Source: Bradysia coprophila | Lineage: Eukaryota; Arthropoda; Insecta; Diptera; Sciaridae | Direction of reading: 5' to 3' | Assembly (NCBI RefSeq): GCF_014529535.1 | Contig: NW_023503450.1 | Coordinates: forward strand, 1-64,000 | DNA length: 64,000 nt | Shown: positions 23,647 through 35,805 of the stretch, piece after piece | Position numbering within the stretch: position 1 is the stretch's first letter | Layout of the letters: each line of letters opens with the position of its first letter | Made by a program: the position numbers and the translations under genes | Notes under the pieces: model-generated | What the model was told of the DNA's origin: nothing | The model's input: only the letters and a program-made list of their open reading frames with translations | The model's database searches: none

Positions 23647-26600
23647 CTATGAAACTAGGGTTAACATTTCTTTAACATTAACAATCTTCTCCCGTGGCTT
23701 TTGATGTATTTTACCGGCTTCGATTTCAGCTTTGTCTATACGATTCCATCCGTCCCATGTGACAACAGTTTTATTTCCTAATAGGTCGTCCAGCCCCGGC
23801 TTAGTAGCACTGGAAGAAATTGCTCCCGTTTTAAAATCTTCACATACGGTGTGCGCGACCGAAAATGAATTGTTCATTGTTGTTAAAATAACACCAGTTG
23901 GTCCAGTTGCTAGCCATCCACTAACATACAATCCTTTTTCGAATTTGTCTTCAATGTCGTCAATGGAGTTATCGCTTCCCGTTAACTGCTTCTTAAGCAC
24001 ACGACCTGCACAAATAAATCAATTGAAAAACGATTCTTGTCATCGTAAATTGGATCAACCATTGTCCTGAAATTTCGACGACATGAGTATCGGTGACTTC
24101 CTGAAGAAACGGTGACTTACTGAAAAAACAACGAGAAGAAATGGTGACTTCCTGAAGAAACGACGAGAAGAACCGGCCACTATAGTCGCCGTTCCTTCTC
24201 GTCGAATCTTCAGGAAGTTATCGTTTCTTCAGGAAGTCACCATTTCTATAGGATGTCACCGTTTCTTTAGGAAGTCACCGTTTCTTCTCACCGTTTCATC
24301 AGAAAATCTGAAGAGCCGTCATTACATGTCACCATTTTTTCAGAAAGTCACCGTTTCTTCGAAACCGTCGACTTCCTGAAGAAACGACGAGAAGAAACAA
24401 CGACTTTCAGAAGCAACGCATCTCACCGTTCAATCTCTGATTGCAAGCAACTAAAACAAATAAAATAAAAAGCTTTTTTTTATTTTAAATGAATAAAATC
24501 TACGTACAGTGGCTTATTCTTGATTTGAGATGAAATTTCGATTTCAAGAAATTCTTCAGTTGACAATCTCAACTCAAGATTACTAATTCAGCTGACATTG
24601 AGATCCCAAATCAACTCTAATTTTCGTCTCGCCGTAAAGGCGTTTTGTTGGTTCTTATGGAATTCATCCTTTTACGAAATCTAACGTAAAGGAGTTTAGT
24701 TCATCACTACAGAATTCATCTTTTTACAACATGAAAACCAATTTTCATTGCACATAAAAAGCGTTTTAACACGCCGAGCGATCCGGCCCATTGCCCCGGA
24801 GCGAAGAGGAGGGCCGCAATGCGAGCCGGGCGCCGGAACGGTGTCGGTAACTTAGGAGTTAATTTTTTTTCTCTCGCATCGTGTCATAATTAGTCTGTGT
24901 CATTTTTTATATATACACGCCCTGAATTTTGAAAACCGACACATTTTCTGTTTTGTGCTTTACTGCCTTTTTCTGAATTTTACATACATTTTTATATGGA
25001 GAAATCAAAAAACTCAAGTACAACACAGAAACATATCGCTCGGCGTCTTAAAACACTTTTATGTGACTAATTATGACACGATGCGAGAGAAAAAAAAAAT
25101 AACTCCTAAGTTACCGACACCGTTCTGGCGCCCGGCTCGCATTGCGGCCCTCCGCTTCGCTCCGGGGCAATGGGCCGGATCGCTCGGCGTGTTAAAACGC
25201 TGTTTATGTACAATGAAAATTCGTAAAGGGATTACTCCCTTATGGTTGGTATTCAATACAGAAAGATTATTACAGCAATACTATTCAACAACCAAAAAGT
25301 TACTGCCAAAAAGATACCGCCAAATCGCTTATTATCGACTTTCTGTATAGAGACGATAGAATTTGCACTTCATGTATAGAGGACGATAGAATTTGGTTTT
25401 TGGCCTTATGAAGAAACGTTGACTTCCCGAAGAAACGATGAGAAGAAATGGTAATTTCCTGAAAAAACGATTAGAACCTTCCGTCGCCGTTTCTTCAGGA
25501 ACTTGTTATTTCTTATGAATTCACCGTTTCTTCTCGTCGTTTGTTCAAGAAGTCATCGTTTTCACAGAAAGTCACCGCTTTTTACATAAAACGGCGACAT
25601 CCTGAAGAAACTGTGACTTTCTGAAGAAACGACGAGAAGAAACGGCGAGTTCCTGAAGAAACGGTGACTTCCTGAAGAAACAGCGACTTCCTGAAGAAAC
25701 GGCGACTACTCGCCGTTTCTTCAGGAAGTCGCCGATACTCATGTCGTCGAAATTTCAGGACAATGGATCAACCTACCACCAACATTATTAACGAGGCCTT
25801 GCTTCTCGTCGAAATTCAGTGACTTGTCCAAACAAATCGATTTGTATCCAATGCTCCGCATAATTAAATCAGTTTCTAGCGTTTCTGTAACTGATGTAGC
25901 CACAGCAGAATGTCCAACCAAATTGTTAATCGATAAGACCAAATTATTCGAACCATCGATATGTTGCGGTGAACGTAAGAATATTGGAAGAAATGATTTC
26001 TTCCCTACCTCGTGTTGCTGTTGTTTCGACAAACTACTCAACATCAATTCCGTCAATCGCTTTCGCGGTCTTTGCAAATTGGGAAGTTCTTCATTTATTC
26101 CAACGAAATCCTCACCACGCCACAGAATATTTACTCCTGGTAACTTTGTCATTTCCCTCAGCTCCTTTATCGTAAATGCTGCTTGTAGTGGACCCCGTCT
26201 ACCAATCAAATAGACATTTTCAACTTTACTCTCGGACAGAGTTTGTAACGCGAAACGTGTTATGTCTGTTTTAGCCAAGACATCAATCGGTGATAAAAGA
26301 ATGCGTGCCACATCAACTGCGACATTACCCTGGCCAATAATAGCCACTGTACGTGCGTTCAAGTTCGGCTTATATTGTTCGGTTCCTGGCAATCCATTGT
26401 ACCAGGCCACAAATTCACGCGCCGATAGAACATTGGAAGGATACTCATTTGGGATGTTCAGTTTACGGTCTTTTTCGGCTCCGTAAGACTGTAAATGGAA
26501 GCTTTTATGGATATTGTTGCCATTTTATTATAATATTCAATTAGTCTAAAAAATATTACCAGAATTACGGCATGGTATCGGTCACGTAGATCTTGAACTG

Positions 26601-27145
26601 TAAAATCGAACCCTAGGGTAAGATTTCCCAAAAATCTCACTTGCGGATTTTCAGCAGTCTTTGTGAATGTGTTGATTACGTTTTTTACCTCTGGATGATC
26701 GGGAGCTACTCCGAATCTGTAAATAATTTGAATGGTGAATGGGTATTGCTGACTACACAAAAATCAGTCATTGTTTAAAACTCAAATCGATTTTCATTTA
26801 AAATTGTGGTCTGTTATCATTCCCCAATCATATTTTTATCTCTCAAAAACGATAAAATTATCGAAACTCTTGTTATCAGCAGTAAGACTGTTCATCAAAT
26901 GATTTATAATTTACTTCTTACCTGACAAGCCCGAATGGAACGGGCAATTTCTCCACAATATCCACATAACAGTTGGGTAGGTTCTTGATCAAATGTTGGG
27001 CAGCGTAAAATCCAGCCGGACCAGCACCGACTATGCAAACTTTCTTTTTATTTTCGGAACTAAAGGCACTTGTTGCAAATGTCTTTCTAAAATGATTTAT
27101 GATGTTTCTAGGGACGACTGATCGCAACGGTTGCATTGTATTCAC
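23647..27145 (-). CDS. dare: NADPH:adrenodoxin oxidoreductase, mitochondrial
   Basis: Four exons on the minus strand, 27145-26922, 26716-26560, 26488-25777 and 24005-23647, have phases that close and give 483 residues (human FDXR about 491). An Arg-rich, acid-poor N-terminus suits a mitochondrial presequence. VCIVGAGPAGFYAAQHL is the FAD Rossmann motif, [20 protein letters not shown] the family signature, and IIGQGNVAVDVARILL the NADPH-binding GxGxxA motif. The last exon has GWLATGPTGVI and ends KPREKIVNVKEML. The enzyme passes electrons from NADPH to ferredoxin, feeding mitochondrial P450s (ecdysteroid synthesis in insects) and Fe-S cluster assembly. The third intron is 1771 bp, of which 1713 bp is an inserted element plus its target duplication. 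Head-to-head with the ADAL gene. Confidence 0.95.
24061..25764. mobile_element. Foldback-like element in the reductase intron, 9-bp target duplication
   Basis: The ends are perfect inverted repeats starting ATTGTCCTGAAATTTCGACG. Each arm (about 24061-24420 and 25430-25764) is built from short tandem units of the type TTCCTGAAGAAACGGTGAC and GACGAGAAGAAACG in both orientations. The element is flanked by GGATCAACC at 24052-24060 and 25765-25773, an exact 9-bp duplication. Short-repeat arms plus a 9-bp duplication are the known hallmarks of Drosophila FB elements; kinship with FB itself is inference. No transposase ORF. A second, GC-rich hairpin is nested in the middle. Confidence 0.93.
24742..25222. 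mobile_element. GC-rich inverted repeat nested in the foldback element
   Basis: The left arm 24742-24895 and right arm 25066-25222 are about 150 bp and nearly perfect reverse complements; both contain GATCCGGCCCATTGCCCCGG and CGCAATGCGAGCCGGGCGCC. The GC content contrasts sharply with the AT-rich surroundings. The 170-bp spacer repeats part of the arm motif (CGCTCGGCGT followed by TTAAAAC). The 131-codon plus-strand ORF crossing the right arm is probably fortuitous. Confidence 0.85.
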
Positions 27146-27430
27146 AAATACTGTCTAGTCTTATAATGCTTGCCGAATGAAATACAAAATAAAGTCGGTG
27201 AAGGTTTGTAAACATTAAAGTGAAATTTATGAATTTAGAAAGTTGTTATGACCAATTTGACATTGCCAAATCAGCTGTTAAGAAAAATGTTCACTTATTA
27301 GTTCAAAATCGAAAAAACCTAGCGCGAGAAATTTTAAAAAGAATTTCCAATCAGAATAGAACCAGAAATCGGAACCTGATTTTGGGTCGAAAGCTTGAAT
27401 GGTGTGTAAATTGCATCATTTACATTAACC

Positions 27431-27472
27431 TGTTACAGACGGCTGTCATCTGTTATCGACAACGACAGCAAG
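27431..27472 (-). promoter_or_regulatory. DRE-like ~40-bp intergenic motif
   Basis: On the minus strand: GTTGTCGATAACAGATGA, then CAGCCGTCTGTAACAGG. Lies between the divergent reductase and ADAL genes. Closely similar copies lie at 33385 and 36774. The core resembles the insect DRE (TATCGATA). A shared core-promoter or insulator-type element is inferred. Confidence 0.55.
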
Positions 27473-27824
27473 AGTAACCGACAAGCTCTGACTAATGAGG
27501 TCTTATATAGCAAAAAATATGTTCAAAACAAATGAAGTAAAAGATTTTTGAAATCAATCTCTGAAAATCTTCGATCGAATGAAGTAATAGGTCGAATGTC
27601 TGTGACAGGTTAATTCTTCTTTTCAAAATGGTAGCTTAATTACCACTATAACTTGGACAATGTCCAACTGACATTCCTCAAGATTAAATGTTTATTTTCG
27701 AATAAAAATGTGAAATTCGAAGAAAAATGTTTCTGTCGTTGGGTCAGTACGATCGAGTGTAAATCTAAATTTGGTAGAAATATCAGTGGAAAGTATACCA
27801 TAGTGTATCAGTGCACCTAGTTAA

Positions 27825-29164
27825 ATGGCTCAGAAAAATACCGAAGACCTGTGCGAATTTATAAAACGAATACCAAAAGTTGTAAGGAACCACAAATCAT
27901 TATTTGATCACTGAATGCACGTAACCCCTCAAATTATTGCTTTAAGGAGCTTCATGCCCATCTCAATGGATCATTAAATAAGGCTGCATTCCAGGCATTG
28001 AATGTACTGAATGGAAGTAGAGTTGATGAACAGTTCTATCAGATTCTATCGAGCGATCCCGTCAATTTGAAAGCGTAACTACATCCATTCGGTCACATGA
28101 AGCCTTTAATTTAGAAAACTGTTTATAGTTGCTTTTCCAAGTTTAAATATGCACATGAACTTACGCAAACCGTTGAAGCTGTATCTTTAGCTACAGTAAT
28201 GGTCATCGAAACTTTTAGCAAAGAAAATGTAATTTATTTGGAACTGAGAACAACTCCAAGACCTCTGCAAAAGGCGACGACATGTGAAGACTATCTGAGA
28301 GCTGTAATTTCAAGTATCATGTAATCAGATGGACCATTGTTCCGTATAAAATAGTCACTGTTTTGTACTCTCATTTCAGTGAATGTCGCACGAAATACCC
28401 ACAAATTTTGGTAAAATTGCTTCCATCTATCGATCGAGGGAAAGGAAGCAATATTGCCAAGGAAAATCTAGACATTGTCATCAAAATGAGAAGAGAGTAT
28501 CCAGACATTATTTGCGGTGTTGATTTTAGTGGTTCACCAACAGATGGAAAGTTTAATGATTACAAAATGATACTCGAAAAAGCAAGATCGAATGGCCTAA
28601 AGTTGGCACTGCACTGTGGTGAAGTTGAAAATCCGATGGAGATTAGAGAGATGCTTCAGTTCGGAATGGATAGATTGGGACATGGTACTTTCATTAAAGG
28701 TTTGCACAAAAGTTACTAAATGCGAATCAGCTAAAGGGATTATTTTCTATAGACACACATCAATTTTGCTTTAGGTGAAGAGTTTAAATTGCTGAAATCA
28801 TTGAAAATTCCGGTGGAATGTTGCCTAACTAGCAATGTCTTATCAAAAACGGTTGAAACGTATGAGGACCATCACTTTAAAGAGTTATTCAACCTGAACC
28901 ATCCAGTTGTGATTTCGGTAAGTTTTTAGAATTTTTTTTACCAACTCTATCACAATGGTCCTGACATTATAGACTGATGACCTAGGCGTATTTAATACTT
29001 CGTATTCGAACGAGTTACTCATTGCACATAATACGTTTAATTTGACCAAGCAGGATTTACTTCAATTGACGGAAAATGCTATCCTGAGCTCGTTTACAAG
29101 CGAAGTGGAAAAAACAGCTCTGTCTGATAAGTTGAGTTCGTTTAAGCAGGAAATTTTACATTGA
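27825..29164 (+). CDS. Adal: Adenosine deaminase-like protein (N6-methyl-AMP deaminase type, ADAL/MAPDA)
   Basis: Six exons, 27825-27881, 27947-28074, 28129-28320, 28380-28699, 28775-28917 and 28973-29164, with introns of 54-75 bp and closing phases, give 343 residues (human ADAL about 355). PKVELHAHLNGSL carries the HxH zinc ligands. Later come VIYLELRTTPR, GVDFSGSP, LALHCGE (His/Glu of the active site), RLGHGT and TDDLGVF (zinc-binding Asp pair). The family removes the amino group from N6-methyl-AMP and related nucleotides, clearing modified purines in the cytosol. All catalytic motifs are present, so the gene appears functional. A probable poly(A) signal, ATTAAA, lies at 29191. Confidence 0.93.
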
Positions 29165-30956
29165 AATTAGATGATTTTTTTCACCGGAAAATTAAATTTA
29201 TTGAATCTCCTGTTGGAATGTTTGTTTTAAATTAATTCAAACCAATATCCAAATGATGTCCAACAAGGGTGCAATCATCTATTCAACTGAAAAGAATATG
29301 GTATTTATTAACTTGCTATTTGGTATAAATTTTACGGTGGCCAAACAGTTAGTAGCTACCAAAATAACAATAACAAGAAATTATTGGAACAAGGTAAGGA
29401 CTTCTGAACAGGACATTTACATGGCAAGGGGTAAAACAATTGAAAAGTCCAGTTTTCGTGTGAAGTTTGTTGATCCGAGGTAATCAATCAGATGAAAACG
29501 TGACTTTTTATTTTTAACCCGAGTTTCGTAATGGATTTTACAAGCTGTGACCTCCTAAACCAATTCTTTTGTTGGGAACTCAAAATCATGTTAAATATTT
29601 TTATCGGGACTTTATATTCGCTGTATTAGTTTATAGAGCAGCCAGCGTAAATAGATCAGATCGACACCTCTAACCAGTGCACATTTTAAAGCATTTATCG
29701 CATACGCGTGGTGGTCGGATGTCAAAATTACTTAACTAGAAGTATAATTCAAAAATTACACTTCAGGTCTATGTTGTTGTCCCGTTTTCGCTTATTAAAA
29801 TAGAGTACACACTTGTCACTATCAGTCTCGGCAAGCCTCGACTTCTTCGTGACAAGTGTGTAATGTATATATTAAAATTACATAAGGAGAAAATAGGAGA
29901 AAAGCAGTCACACTTGCAACGATTACAATCCAATTGATTTAAAACGTAAATGACCGAACATTGGTAATGCAGATGGAAATGATAGTACTTTTTTAAGTAG
30001 TATATGGCTACTGTTAATAACTTTCGACTGGAGTGCTATTCAAAAAAAAAAAATCGAAAGACTAAATCAGCCGTTTGCCGGTAAATTCTTGTATATATTT
30101 CACATCAAATTTAATACATCTAAAATAAGAATGTCATTCATTACATAAATATTCGCGAAATGACTCATAATCTTTTGTGCCCATTGTGTAACATTGAGAA
30201 AAAAATTGTAATAATATAAAATTTCATTTGATTAAAATTTATTTAAAATCTGTTAAAAATTGATTTAAAAATTTCTTATAAAATTCTAGCCTAGTTAGGT
30301 ATAGGGAAGTAGCGCCAAATAGACGAGAATTTATTTTTTTTATTTTTAAAGATATTACAGCGTTATATTGATCTTTTATGATGCCAACGATCTGATATGT
30401 CATGTTACTCGCTGTATATATCTTAGATTTAGAACCACGGCAGCACAAACACTCAGTAACTAAATTTTAGTGCTATCGCCATGTCTATCTCTCAGTCTGT
30501 TATCATCATAAGGTCATGGAAATCAGCAACATCGAAAATTTCGGATATTACACAGTCACCAAAAACGATTTTACAATATAAATTTAGCAAGACATACACT
30601 CACAGTAATCGACACATATTTTATTTCCCTGAAGTACATTACTGTTTGTGAATAAGCCCCGTGTCTTTCTTTCTGGTTTAAAAATACATAAAAAACACGT
30701 ACATAAGTCCTTAGGGTGCAGCGATTTTTAAAATAGTAAAAAGGCTGATTCGACTCAGTGGACTTTCTCGCTACTCGCCCAAGACGATTTTCTTGAAAGT
30801 TTTAGCAGACGGAATTTTGAACATACTTTACATACCTTTACATACTTTGAACATCAAAAACTTTCAACCTAAAGGAACTATGTACTGAGGAGCAGCTTAA
30901 ATTTTTGGTAGCATTCGCTACACCCTAATATCCAATTATTTAAAGAGGTAATTCGG
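29165..30956. other. Intergenic between ADAL and copine
   Basis: Convergent 3' flanks of ADAL and copine. It holds a short hairpin at 29806-29862, a fragment near 29440-29480 related to the hairpin family (TTTTCGTGTGAAG then GTTGATCCGAGG), and A/T-rich filler. A minus-strand poly(A) signal for copine may be the AATAAA complement at 30620. The plus-strand ORF of 76 codons at 29253 has no recognisable similarity. Confidence 0.45.
29806..29862. repeat. Small hairpin with GAGGCTTGCCGAGA core
   Basis: TACACACTTGTCAC at the left and GTGACAAGTGTGTA at the right are perfect inverted repeats around a GC-richer loop. On the minus strand the loop reads GTCGAGGCTTGCCGAGA, similar to the cores at 15407, 21590 and 52551. 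Confidence 0.6.
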
Positions 30957-32809
30957 TTAAATATCTAACATATCCATTGTCGGTGCTGTTGGTACTATAA
31001 CCGTCGGATCCGGTGCCATTTCTTGGACTATTTGAGGTTTGTGTCCTCGTGATTCCATAAAACCTGTCAACTGTTGTGGAATTTCGGCAAGTACCTCTTT
31101 AGCCAGATCAGCTTGCGATCGAACGGTGGTACTTCCTTTCTTCGTCACAAACTTATTCAATTCAACAAATTGTACAATATCGCGTTCAGCTTGACGACCA
31201 TCTACGGTCAATTTAAAAATATCGGAATCAAGGTCTTTCATCCGATCAAACTTAGAATTTCCCACACCGACAATAATTATTGAAACAGGCAAAGAAGACG
31301 CACTCACAACGGCATGCTTCGTCTGACGCATATCGGAGATGATACCATCGGTTATAATGAGGAGAACAAAGTAATGTTTTCCGTCCTGATACTTTTCTGC
31401 AATCGCAGATGTGCTGTTTATTACTGGCGCAAAGTTTGTCGGCCCGTAAAGTTCGACAGTTTTTAAGCAATTTCGGTAATGGTCCATGATTTCTTCAATG
31501 CCTTTGCAATATGGATGCGCTGGATTTCCGTTTAATGGAAATTGATGTGAAATTTCACCAGACGGTAATTTGGCTCCAAAACCTGGATGAGACAAACTGC
31601 TATTAGTTCTTTGGGAATTATTTTGTTTAAAGCAACTGTTATCATACCAAATGCAGGATAGATCAGTGAATTGTCGTAATGTTGAATAATTTCGCCAACG
31701 CTACGCAAAGCAATTTCGTATGGATTCGAACGACTCGAGGTCATAAAGTGCAATGATTTGGGATCAGTGTGAACGATGTTAGATACTGTAAAATCAATAG
31801 CAACCACAAAATGAATCTGTGTTCCGTGCCGAATATAATCCAAAAACGTGAAGTCCTCCCTGACACTAAACCGGTTGATTTTTATGCACCCAGAATTCTT
31901 TCGGCCTTGAACTAGATTCAGTGGTGCCGATTCGAAAGTTCTCATTGTTGTGTAGCATGTGCCAATTTTTTGGTGATTTCCGTTACGCCTTCGATCATAA
32001 CAATCAATTTTAATAGATCTATCTAAATCGCCATTGCATAGATTCCTAGCTTTTACGACAAGTGGCTTCCACGTTGGATTTTGAGTTGACTGAGCAACGT
32101 TGGTTTTTGCAACGACTGAATACGAACCGTCCTCGTTTGCCCGATAAAACACCAAAAACGGATCATTGTTCCGGAACAACAACAATTTTCTGAGATTTTC
32201 AGCTCCAAATTCTATATCAAAAATTTGCTTACAACTAGAGACCTCTTCCGATACGATGATAATTTCGCCAAAATTTCGCAGAATCGATGCACCCTTTAAT
32301 TTTCCAACAAACTGACCACCACTATAGGCAGCAATGTCGGATAGAGTTGTCTCAAACACTCCCAACGACTCGTACAGTCCACCAATATCTTGGTCTCGCA
32401 CATCAAATTTCATTTTTTGAATGGTTTCAAAGTTGTAGTTGACGATGACTTTGGTCACCCATTCCGGATTCAAATTATCATCAATCGTTTCAGTGCGAGC
32501 TATTTCGTAATATTTGCCCTGCCACGATTCCATCATTGATATTTTACAATATGGATCTGACTTTGTTGCAATGTCCTTGTTCAGCAAATTTCGGCAACTT
32601 AAAGTCAATTCCAGTTTTGAAGTGAACTTCGGAGGCTCGAATGGTTTTATGATTTCATTCGATATCAATTTGGCGTCTATCGACCTTGGAGGCGGTTTAT
32701 CCTTGTCGACTTCGGGCTTGTCATCCTTCACAATACAGCCTCCTCCACCTCCTCTAACGTGAATTGTTAACATCTTTAAGCAACAGTTCGAGAACGGAAA
32801 AATGTTCAA
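30957..32809 (-). CDS. Copine (Ca2+-dependent phospholipid-binding protein)
   Basis: Two visible exons, 32809-31648 and 31582-30957, are split by a 65-bp intron and give 595 residues from the first ATG or 583 from MLTIHVRG. C2A starts at about residue 65 (LELTLSCRNLL, KSDPYCKI, then FDVRDQD); C2B follows (NDPFLVFYRAN, IKIDCYDRR). The copine/vWA-like domain has VVAIDFTVSN (MIDAS DxTxS), YPAFGFGAKLP, HPYCKGIEEIMDHYR and FVLLIITDGIISDM. Copines bind acidic membranes when Ca2+ rises and recruit partners through the vWA domain. The N-terminal stretch with five glycines and DKDKPPP is unusual, and a further 5' exon cannot be excluded. Head-to-head with LANCL, about 1.1 kb apart. Confidence 0.92.
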
Positions 32810-33899
32810 GCTTAAAATTTCTTTTCATGTAAAATCAATCCAGCATATTTTCGGATGAATTAGAATATACGGACTAAGGAAATTGCGCCGGTTCCCTCAT
32901 TTCCACTGGTTTTATTCATGGAATGTAAATGAACGGTATCTTAATAATATGAATGAAATTCTGTTTATGACAACTACAAATATTTACTTTTTGTTTTTGT
33001 TTTTTCTTTGTTACGATGAAAAAGGACCAAAAAGGACTTGCCCAACTGTCAACAATTATAGCAGATGTTCAGACTGTAGATTTGCTATAATCGCGAATTA
33101 GCGAAGTGATAAACTCCTTTTCAAATTTTACCGCGAAAAAAGGATTTTGGGAAATGATAAGGGATATTCCATTAAAGGTTTCGGCTATAGCCCTTATTCT
33201 CTGGGTATTAATTGTACCTCCTGAATGTGGCATATTTAGTTTGCTTCACATCAACCTCTTATACAGACGACAAGCACATGACCAGTACTATTATCGGGTC
33301 TTTTACTTCCATCGATCAAAATATTTTTAATCTGTTGATTTAAAATCTTGTAAATACTTCAATTTTTTAAGCAAGCATTTTTTGGTCGTCGTTATCGATA
33401 ACAGATGAATAGCCGTATGTGACAGGATTATGTAATTGTACAGTGAGTATAAAGCTACTGTTAACTGTTAAAGATATAAATCTTACGTAAGTACCACCTA
33501 TATTTTAATAGGGTATTAAGGATTTTCGTTGGTAAGCCTAGATCTATGATTTAGGAAGCGTTGAACTATTCAAATGGGATGAAGGAAGAGTTTGAAAACA
33601 ATTTTATTTTGTTTGATATTGATGAGGATCTAAGGATGAATTAAGCTTTAACAGACATCAAGTAATTAAAAAATCTTTTACTTCATTTACATAAACATGT
33701 TTGTATACATAATAAAAGATCACAATATCTGGAGGTTACTGTCGATAATTCCCTAAATATTGAAGAACATTATAGCGTAATTCACACGATGTTCGAAATT
33801 CGGAAATACAACGACAACATTAGTTTTGTTTATACGAATAGTGTCATCAATCAAGCCGGGAAAATATCATTCTGAGTTTTCTATTTAATTTCATTATAT
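32810..33899. other. Copine-LANCL divergent intergenic region
   Basis: Shared upstream region of two divergent genes. It contains the DRE-like motif at 33385. Otherwise AT-rich with short chance ORFs. The near copy at 54961 begins at about 33900, so this upstream part was not duplicated. Confidence 0.5.
33385..33424 (+). promoter_or_regulatory. DRE-like ~40-bp motif upstream of LANCL
   Basis: GTCGTTATCGATAACAGATG followed by AATAGCCGTATGTGACAGG, about 540 bp before the LANCL ATG. It contains a full TATCGATA DRE core and matches the copies at 27431 (opposite strand) and 36774. Confidence 0.6.
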
Positions 33900-33955
33900 T
33901 TTCTGATATAGCACCAAACAAATTAAATTGTTATCAAAAATTAAACGTTTTCGTA

Positions 33956-35656
33956 ATGACGGACGAATCGAAGGAAAGAGTTAATACAGATAGATATTAC
34001 ACCAATCAGTATCTTCACATTCCCGACCTATCTAAGGTACATTTTGCATTTATTTTTATAGAAATTTCACTATTCATAAAGTTGTCTCAAGGTTTTAACG
34101 CTTCCTACTAAAACTAATATATTAACCGAAGCAAACAAATTGCTCAAACGATTTGAAAAGGATCTGATAAAATTGGAATGTTCAATTGACTATGGATCTG
34201 ACTACTCTGTTTACACCGGAACGACTGGTGTTGTTGCACTATATTGGCTGATTGCCAGCTTGAACTTGAGTCAAGATTCGGACTCTGTCAACCAAGTGGA
34301 AGCGAAACGATTTATGGAAAAGAGATTGGAAAAACAACAAGTAATGTTCCCATAAATAAATTGTGTTTTTTATTGGTGGTTCGATATTTCATTTATTCTT
34401 TACTAGGAATCACTGGCACGAATTGAAAGAATTTTACCAAAATTGAAACGAAAACGAATGTCATTCTTAGCTGGTGATGCAGGTCCTTTATCCATGGCAG
34501 TAATTATTTATCACGAAGCTAATGAAACAGAAAAAGCAAAATTTTATTGGAAGAAGTATAATCGTTTGTTGGGAGAGCGAGAGAAGATAAAATGTCACAA
34601 TTTCATATTTCATTAATGATAGGCTCTTGGAACTTGGAAACATGGTTTTCGAAAAAGACGGTAGTACTCCAATCTGTAATGAAATCCTATATGGAAGAGC
34701 TGGTTACCTTTACTCCCTCTTACTAGTGAGAAAATTGGTTTCTCAGTATAACGACGATACTATCACAAAAAGGGTAATTTTCCTATTAACAGACACTCAA
34801 GAAGATGTATTTGACGGACAATTTGTCGACCACTCATTTAGGTTGTTGACCGTTTGATAGATGAAGGAAGAACGGACAGAACCGATTCCGATGGAGTGCT
34901 GTACTATGAATGGCATGACAAATGCTATCTTGGTGCAGCTCATGGAATATCTGGAATTATGTACATTCTCCTGAAGGTTTTTTTGTTGATAAATACATTC
35001 TGACTGAATTTTTACGTATAACTTGTGTATTACCCCAGGCTCACTCATTTCTGGATTCAGCACAGATTACATACGTTCGAAAGACTGTAGATTGGCTCCT
35101 AGGTCAATGTTTTTCTTCCGGAAATTTGAGATCATCACTAGGGTCCAAAGATGATAAATTGGTTCATTGGTGTCATGGAGCTCCTGGTGCCATATATATG
35201 TTCCTGGAAGCTTACAAAGTAGTTGTGTATTCACTTCTGCAGGAAAATTAATTATTTTGGTAATAATTTTCAGTTATTTGGTGACAACCAATATCTAAAT
35301 GCCGCGATTCAGTCGGCTGATGTTATTTGGAAGAGGGGAGTGCTGAAGAAAAGTTATAGTTTGTGTCATGGAGTAGCTGGTAATGCGTACGCTTTTATGG
35401 CTACTTATGAACAGACGAAAGTGAGTTAGCGATTGTAAAATTCTTAGTCGAGTCAACTAACATGTTAATATGTCAACAGGACGAAAAATATTTGGAACAG
35501 GCTTTCATATTTGTTCAATGGTGCTTTGATTATGGAACAGCTAGCACAGCAACACCTGATCGACCACTCTCACTATTCGAAGGATTAGCTGGAGTGATAT
35601 ACATGCTATTCGATTTTGCGGGCAGTTCACCAAAGTTTCCTGCATTTCAATTGTAA
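33956..35656 (+). CDS. LanC-like protein (LANCL), intact copy
   Basis: Eight exons: 33956-34036, 34092-34340, 34407-34567, 34623-34773, 34842-34976, 35039-35218, 35274-35420 and 35480-35656. Introns are 53-68 bp, phases close, and the product is 426 residues. LANCL landmarks are in order: VYTGTTGVVALYWL, SFLAGDAGPLSMAV, EILYGRAGYLYSLLL, YLGAAHGISGIMYILL, HWCHGAPGAIYMFLEAY, SLCHGVAGNAYAF and PLSLFEGLAGVIYML. Cys and His of the WCHG and LCHG motifs are zinc ligands in the family. LANCL proteins bind glutathione and add it to dehydroamino acids in damaged proteins. The exon 3 donor (CGTTT/GTTGGG) is weak but the only one that keeps frame. An almost identical broken copy lies at 55017. Confidence 0.93.
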
Positions 35657-35805
35657 TAATCCATCATTATCAAATACAATTGTGTAATGAAAGCACAGAA
35701 CGGCTTATGAATTCAAGGAAGTCACAGTAGGGCTATTTGCTAACTCTATGAATGAATCGGCAAACCAAATTAAAGAGTGGAATGCGAGTAAGAAAGAGCT
35801 AATGC

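Noticed and set aside
24955-25350. 131-codon ORF inside the foldback element
   Set aside because: Crosses the nested GC-rich arm and is mirrored by an antisense ORF; no transposase motif.
27220-27477. 85-codon plus-strand ORF between reductase and ADAL
   Set aside because: No domain, overlaps the DRE-like promoter motif, and lies in a divergent promoter region.
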